From assembly GCA_910578985.1 (NCBI GenBank), contig CAJTSF010000008.1:31513-95512 (forward strand): a stretch of DNA of 64,000 bases, given 5' to 3'. The notes under the pieces are model-generated. The model was not told the origin of the DNA and ran no database searches. It saw only the letters and a list, made by a program, of their open reading frames with translations. Position 1 is the stretch's first letter. Every line of letters starts with the position of its first letter. The stretch is from an uncultured Odoribacter sp. GTDB lineage: Bacteria > Bacteroidota > Bacteroidia > Bacteroidales > Marinifilaceae. The position numbers were made by a program, and so were the translations under genes. This document shows, piece after piece, positions 59,662 to 64,000 of this stretch.

Positions 59662-61803
59662 ATGGCAGAGGCATTGATTCAATTTCCCTTGACGAATCCT
59701 GTGTTGATTTTCGCAGTGATTCTGTTCATTATCCTGTTGGCTCCGGCGGTGTTGCACCGCTTGAAGATACCCGATTTGATCGGGTTGATTATCGCGGGGG
59801 CGCTGATCGGTCCGAACGGTCTGGGCATCATGTTGCGCGACAGCAGCATCGAGTTGTTCGGGACGGTGGGGTTACTCTACATCATGTTCATCGCCGGGCT
59901 GGAAATCGACATGGCGGACTTGCGGAAGAACTACGGCAAGACGCTGACGTTCGGGCTGTACACCTTTTTGATACCGATGATTCTGGGGACGGTGACCGGC
60001 GTCTACTGTCTGGGCTTTTCGTGGCCCACGTCCGTGTTGCTGGCGAGCATGTACGCCTCGCATACGTTGATTACCTACCCGATTGTCAGCAAATACGGCA
60101 TCACGAAGAACCGGGCGGTGAGCATTGCCATCGGCGGAACGGTGATCACCTGCATCCTGTCGCTGCTCGTGCTGGCGGTGGTGGTGGGGATGTCCACGGG
60201 AGAGATTGGAAAGGCGTTTTGGGTGAAGTTGGGCGTGTCGAGCGCGGTGTTCATCGGGGCGGTGATGATTCTTTTTCCGATGTTGGGGCGTTGGTTTTTC
60301 AAGCGTTACGAGGATTCCGTCGGGCAATATATTTTCGTGCTGGCACTGGTGTTCCTCGCGTCCTTCATGGCGGAGGCTGCCGGATTGGAAGCGATTATCG
60401 GGGCTTTCCTGGCAGGATTGGCGTTGAACCAGTTGATTCCGAATACCTCCGCGCTGATGAACCGCATCGACTTTGTGGGGAATGCCATTTTCATCCCTTT
60501 CTTCTTGATTGGCGTCGGGATGCTCGTGGATGTGCGCACTTTCATGAACGGCTGGAGCACCTTGATTGTGGCGGTGGTCATGTGCGTGATGGCGACGCTC
60601 ACGAAGTTCCTGGCGGCATGGCTCACGGAGAAGAGTTTCCGCTTGAAGCGGGACGAGGGGCGTCTGATTTTCGGGTTGAGCAATGCCCAGGCGGCGGCGA
60701 CGCTGGCGGCGGTATTGATCGGGTATAAAGTGATTCTGGGTACCGACGCGGCGGGCGAGCCGATACGCCTGTTGAATGAGGATGTCCTCAACGGCACGAT
60801 TATCATGATTCTGGTGACCTGCACCATAGCCTCCTTCGTGACGCAGCGGGCGGCGCAGAACATCGTCATTGCCGAGATGGACGGGGAGACCTTCGGCGGC
60901 GGGGAGGACGACGACGAGCGCATCCTCATCCCGTTGAGCAATGCCGAGAATGTGAGCGAGCTGATTACCTTGGGGGCTGCCATCAAGTCGCAGCGCAACA
61001 AGGCGCGGATGATTGCCGTCAGCATCATCAAGTCGGACAACACCGACCCCACGGCATCCAAGAAGTCGGAGATGCTGCTGGAGAAAGCGGTGAAAGTCGC
61101 CGCGGCGACCGACCAGCACATCGGCACCGTGTTGCGCTATGACTTGAACATCGTGAACGGCATCCGGAATGTGGCGAAAGAGAATAAAATCACGGACATC
61201 GTCCTGGGGTTGCGCACGGAGAAATACATTTCCAACGAGTTCCTCGGAAAATTGGCGGAGGAGGTGCTGGCGAAGTGTGCCACGACGACCATCGCCTATC
61301 GTCCCATGCAACCCATCTCCACGGTAAAACGCTTTGTGGTGGTCATCCCGGGGGATGCGGAGAAGGAGGTGGGGTTCCCGTATTGGTTGATCAGCCTTTG
61401 GAACATGGGCAAGAACCTGGGCATGAAATTCGTCTTCTACGGTCACCCGCATGTGTTGGGCATCTTGCAGATGGTCAATTCCAAGCACGCGATAGATGCC
61501 GCATTCAAGGAATTTACGGACTGGAACAACTTTCTGGAAGTGGCGAACGGGATACAGGAAAACGATGCGTTGGCGTTGGTGATGAGCCGCCCCGATTTTC
61601 CCTCCTATTCGCGCCACATGGAATATGTGCCTACCTATATTAATAAGTATTTCAGCACCATCAACTGCCTGTTGATTTTCCCTCTCCAGTTGGGTGTGGG
61701 GGACGACGCGACCACTTTCCACAGCATCTCCATGATTAACCGCGTGGAGGGGATGGACGGTCTGGTGAAAGTGTTGAGGGGACTGTTCAAGAAAAACAAA
61801 TAA
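59662..61803 (+). CDS. CPA2-type cation:proton antiporter with universal-stress-like C-terminal domains
   Basis: 713 residues from MAEALIQFPLTNPVL; a longer frame runs back towards the tRNA-Leu gene but is unlikely. About 12 membrane helices form the sodium/hydrogen exchanger domain (about 1-400), with LKIPDLIGLIIAGALIGPNG and EAAGLEAIIGAFLAGLALNQ. The soluble C-terminal ~280 residues look like two UspA-type units (ERILIPLSNAENVSELI; VKRFVVVIPGDAEKEVG). Such proteins exchange Na+ or K+ for protons. The Usp-like part probably senses a nucleotide or stress. A sigma gene follows after 4 bp. Confidence 0.9.
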   Translation: MAEALIQFPLTNPVLIFAVILFIILLAPAVLHRLKIPDLIGLIIAGALIGPNGLGIMLRDSSIELFGTVGLLYIMFIAGLEIDMADLRKNYGKTLTFGLYTFLIPMILGTVTGVYCLGFSWPTSVLLASMYASHTLITYPIVSKYGITKNRAVSIAIGGTVITCILSLLVLAVVVGMSTGEIGKAFWVKLGVSSAVFIGAVMILFPMLGRWFFKRYEDSVGQYIFVLALVFLASFMAEAAGLEAIIGAFLAGLALNQLIPNTSALMNRIDFVGNAIFIPFFLIGVGMLVDVRTFMNGWSTLIVAVVMCVMATLTKFLAAWLTEKSFRLKRDEGRLIFGLSNAQAAATLAAVLIGYKVILGTDAAGEPIRLLNEDVLNGTIIMILVTCTIASFVTQRAAQNIVIAEMDGETFGGGEDDDERILIPLSNAENVSELITLGAAIKSQRNKARMIAVSIIKSDNTDPTASKKSEMLLEKAVKVAAATDQHIGTVLRYDLNIVNGIRNVAKENKITDIVLGLRTEKYISNEFLGKLAEEVLAKCATTTIAYRPMQPISTVKRFVVVIPGDAEKEVGFPYWLISLWNMGKNLGMKFVFYGHPHVLGILQMVNSKHAIDAAFKEFTDWNNFLEVANGIQENDALALVMSRPDFPSYSRHMEYVPTYINKYFSTINCLLIFPLQLGVGDDATTFHSISMINRVEGMDGLVKVLRGLFKKNK

Positions 61804-61807
61804 AGGT

Positions 61808-62413
61808 ATGGCGGAAGAATCGGGCAAGCTTGATTTTCAGGACGGAGAGGCGTTGAGGGCGGCTTTGCAGGCGGGGGATGAACGCGCTTTCACGTGGCTG
61901 TTCAACCGGTATTATCAGGATTTATTCGCCTATGCCTGCCGCATCATGCGTGAGGAGGAAATCGCTGCCGACATGGTACAGGACACGTTCTATAAATTGT
62001 TCGCGAAGCGGGAGAGCCTGGAGGTGCATTCCTCGTTGCAGGCTTATTTGTATAAGTCCGTCTACAATCACTGCGTGAATGAAATCAAGCGTCGCCGGAT
62101 GGAGGTGTCGTATATGGACAAGGAGTTGGCGGACTTCTATTTCCAGGAAATCCTCCAGACGCCGGAGGCGGAGATGGTGTTACGCAATGAAGAGATACGC
62201 CGGGCGGTGCAGGAAGCCGTAAACGGATTGCCGGAGCGTTGCCGGGAGATATTCGTATTGAGTAAAATGCGGGAACTGTCCAACAGAGAGATTGCGGAGA
62301 AACTCGGTATCTCGGAAAAAACCGTTGAGAATCAAATGACCAAGGCGCTCTCTTGCTTGCGCAAGGAGTTGGAATGGCTGCTTTGCTGGTTGATATTTTT
62401 TTCTTCTCTTTAA
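61808..62413 (+). CDS. ECF RNA polymerase sigma-70 factor (second locus)
   Basis: 201 residues. Region 2 is seen in FTWLFNRYYQDLFAYACRI and EIAADMVQDTFYKLF; region 4 in LPERCREIFVLSKM and SNREIAEKLGISEKTVENQ. The C-terminus is unusually hydrophobic (LLCWLIFFSSL). It is followed by FecR and a SusC-like gene, so it should control that locus. It starts only 4 bp after the antiporter, which may put it under that gene's promoter as well. The sigma-to-FecR gap is 66 bp. Confidence 0.93.
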   Translation: MAEESGKLDFQDGEALRAALQAGDERAFTWLFNRYYQDLFAYACRIMREEEIAADMVQDTFYKLFAKRESLEVHSSLQAYLYKSVYNHCVNEIKRRRMEVSYMDKELADFYFQEILQTPEAEMVLRNEEIRRAVQEAVNGLPERCREIFVLSKMRELSNREIAEKLGISEKTVENQMTKALSCLRKELEWLLCWLIFFSSL

Positions 62414-62479
62414 AAAAACGGTCCCATGGCGTAGGGGGAAATTCGTTTTCGATTGTCATAGCTTTACAAAAGGATAGGT

Positions 62480-63577
62480 ATGACTGAACAGACAGACGAA
62501 TTGATAGCCCGGGTGCTGAACGGAGAGGCATCTTTGGAGGACATCCGGAACCTGGCGGACTGGGTGCGGGCGGATGAACGCCATGCCGTTTACTTCCGGC
62601 AGTGGAAAAAAGTGTGGCACCTGGCCCATGAGCGGCAGGCGACTCCGGAACGCCGGGAAGAGGCCTTGCGGCAGTTTGTGGCCTATATGAGGCGTCCGCA
62701 ACCCGCCGGGCGTTTGCGGCGTATGGTGCGGTGGATTTCTTCGATGGTCGGCGTGGCGGCGCTGGTTGCCGTGGTGCTGTACACGGGACTCCGGGAAAGC
62801 GGAACACCTCCCTTGGCGGAGCCGCCCGTTCAGGTGGTGCAATTGGTGCTTTCCGATGGCAGCCGGCATGAATTGACGGGGGAGAACGCCGTGCAGGATG
62901 TGGCGGCTGTCTTGGAATCCGATACGGTGGCTGTGCCAGTGACGGAGTACAATGAAGTCATCGTCCCCTCCGGTACGACCTACACCTTCTCCTTGCCCGA
63001 CGGGACTTCCGTTGTATTAAATGCTGAGAGCCGCTTGAAGTTTCCGACCGTTTTCGGGGATGCGGAGCGGCGGATTGCTTTGAGCGGAGAAGCCTATTTC
63101 GAGGTTGCGCGGGATGAAGCGCATCCTTTCTTCGTCGAGTTTTCCACGGGAAGCGTGCAGATCTTGGGAACGCAGTTCAATGTGAGTGCTTACGACGGGG
63201 CTTTGGCTTTCGCCGTGCTGGTATCCGGTAAAGTGAGAGTGGCTTCCGGCGAGGAGGCGGTGGACTTGCAGCCCGGACAGCTTTGCGAGTTGCATGCCGA
63301 AGGCCTGACCGTCGGTCGGGCGGACCTGATGTCCGTGCTGGCATGGAAAAACGGGGAGTTCGTGTTCAAGGAAGCCTCCTGGAAGCAGGTCATGGATGAA
63401 CTGGCGCGGTGGTACGATGCCGATATCCGTTACAACGCTTCGGAAATGGAGGGGGTGAAGCTCCACATTTACATGGAGCGCACTGCCACCTTGCCGGAAG
63501 CCTTGGAAATCATAGCCCGTATGGTCGATATCTCTTACAGCGTCGAAGGAAGAAAAGTAATCATCAAAAGACGCTAA
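62480..63577 (+). CDS. FecR family anti-sigma factor (second locus)
   Basis: 365 residues. The cytosolic N-terminus (about 1-75, RVLNGEASLEDIRNLADWV) is followed by one membrane helix (WISSMVGVAALVAVVLYTG), then a periplasmic FecR domain (TYTFSLPDGTSVVLNAESRL, LSGEAYFEVARDEAHPF, FNVSAYD) and a DUF4974 end (FKEASWKQVMDELARWYDAD, VDISYSVEGRKVIIK). It is the partner of the preceding sigma factor and of the STN domain of the following receptor. Confidence 0.95.
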   Translation: MTEQTDELIARVLNGEASLEDIRNLADWVRADERHAVYFRQWKKVWHLAHERQATPERREEALRQFVAYMRRPQPAGRLRRMVRWISSMVGVAALVAVVLYTGLRESGTPPLAEPPVQVVQLVLSDGSRHELTGENAVQDVAAVLESDTVAVPVTEYNEVIVPSGTTYTFSLPDGTSVVLNAESRLKFPTVFGDAERRIALSGEAYFEVARDEAHPFFVEFSTGSVQILGTQFNVSAYDGALAFAVLVSGKVRVASGEEAVDLQPGQLCELHAEGLTVGRADLMSVLAWKNGEFVFKEASWKQVMDELARWYDADIRYNASEMEGVKLHIYMERTATLPEALEIIARMVDISYSVEGRKVIIKRR

Positions 63578-63608
63578 ATCATCACATATTCATTAACAAA
63601 TTAATTTT

Positions 63609-64000
63609 ATGAAAAAAACGATTCAGAAAAGGGAACCTTTCGTTTCCCGATGGGGGAAGCGCATCGGACGTTGGGCGGTATGCCTGCTGGTGTGCTGTTC
63701 CTCCGTGTGTGTGTCTATGGCGCAGGCGGCTCCGACGGTCAGTCTGAACAGCCGGGGTGAAACTTTGGTTAAGGTCATCGAGCACCTGCGCAAGCAAACC
63801 AAGTACAATTTTCTTTTCAATTCAGACGAACTGGTGCATGCCGGCGCCGTTACCGTCGATTTGACGGAAGTGCCTTTGCAGCAGGCGCTGGATGCGGTCT
63901 TGGCGGACACAGGGCTGGAGTATTCGCTGGAAAACGGGACGGTCGTCATCCGGAAATCCCAGGCACCGCAAGCTCCGGAATCAAAGGAAATCAAGGGAAA
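63609..64000 (+). CDS. SusC-like TonB-dependent transporter, N-terminal STN part (cut by window end)
   Basis: About 130 residues are visible, then the window ends. A signal peptide with a long basic N-region (MKKTIQKREPFVSRWGKR, then WAVCLLVCCSSVCVSMAQA) precedes an STN domain: VSLNSRGETLVKVIEHLRKQ, YNFLFNSDEL, VDLTEVPLQQALDAVLAD and LEYSLENGTVVIRKS. Position after sigma and FecR and the STN domain indicate a second SusCD-type locus under its own sigma factor. The barrel and any SusD lie outside the window. Confidence 0.85.
   Translation, partial: MKKTIQKREPFVSRWGKRIGRWAVCLLVCCSSVCVSMAQAAPTVSLNSRGETLVKVIEHLRKQTKYNFLFNSDELVHAGAVTVDLTEVPLQQALDAVLADTGLEYSLENGTVVIRKSQAPQAPESKEIKG

Noticed and set aside
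59872..61827. 651-codon minus-strand frame opposite the antiporter
   Set aside because: It has no recognisable domain and mirrors a protein with clear transporter and Usp-like motifs.

Overview
The window reads as the chromosome of a Bacteroidota (Bacteroidales) bacterium. Support comes from repeated TAnnTTTG -7 promoter boxes, SusC/SusD pairs with FecI-type sigma and FecR-type anti-sigma genes, a serine palmitoyltransferase (sphingolipid synthesis), a MurF-alanine racemase fusion, the order ftsX-DUF3098-uppP-truB-queA, and type IX secretion (T9SS) signatures. The density of SusC/SusD + DUF4843 + PKD-like lipoprotein genes suggests an Odoribacteraceae-like gut anaerobe (Odoribacter/Butyricimonas); that family assignment is inference only. 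[FeFe]-hydrogenase maturation (hydG, left edge) and rubrerythrin fit an anaerobe.

Layout. 1-8.8 kb: end of hydG, ridA, an RluA-type pseudouridine synthase, rubrerythrin, an MFS transporter, a nitronate monooxygenase-like flavoenzyme and a pair of M16 peptidases. 9.0-25.3 kb, all on the minus strand: an eleven-gene block starting with an ECF sigma factor and FecR, then a TlpA-like thioredoxin, a thioredoxin-less relative, SusC with an STN signalling domain, SusD, a DUF4843 lipoprotein with six C-terminal repeats, a PKD-like lipoprotein, a subtilisin with a T9SS sorting domain, a PorV/PorQ-like outer-membrane protein and a second TlpA-like thioredoxin. I interpret it as a sigma-controlled locus for harvesting peptides or proteins, in which a secreted protease, a SusCD importer and periplasmic disulfide reductases act together. 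25.4-32.0 kb: a hydrolase, murF-alr, a cardiolipin synthase, prmC and recX.

32.0-38.9 kb is an accessory island: two tandem DUF6266-like genes, a 565-bp non-coding stretch, a repetitive BACON/leucine-rich surface lipoprotein, an unrecognised membrane protein, a large imperfect inverted repeat and a RhuM-family gene. 38.9-44.8 kb: an overlapping cluster of glycosyltransferase, DUF4922, SpoIID/LytB, AmpG-like permease and CDF transporter. 44.8-62 kb: housekeeping genes (coaD, a biotin-dependent carboxyltransferase, ftsB/divIC, ruvX, def, pyrBI, coaBC, rpoZ, bamD, spt, queA, truB, uppP, ftsX, tRNA-Gly, tRNA-Leu, a CPA2 antiporter). 61.8 kb to the end: a second sigma/FecR/SusC module, cut by the window edge.

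The observations I rate highest are the probable attenuator with a 47-codon leader ORF before pyrBI; the protease/TlpA/SusCD/T9SS locus; the six-fold expanded DUF4843 protein; the HydG C-terminus lacking one of its three auxiliary-cluster cysteines; and the repeat-rich surface lipoprotein with its leader.
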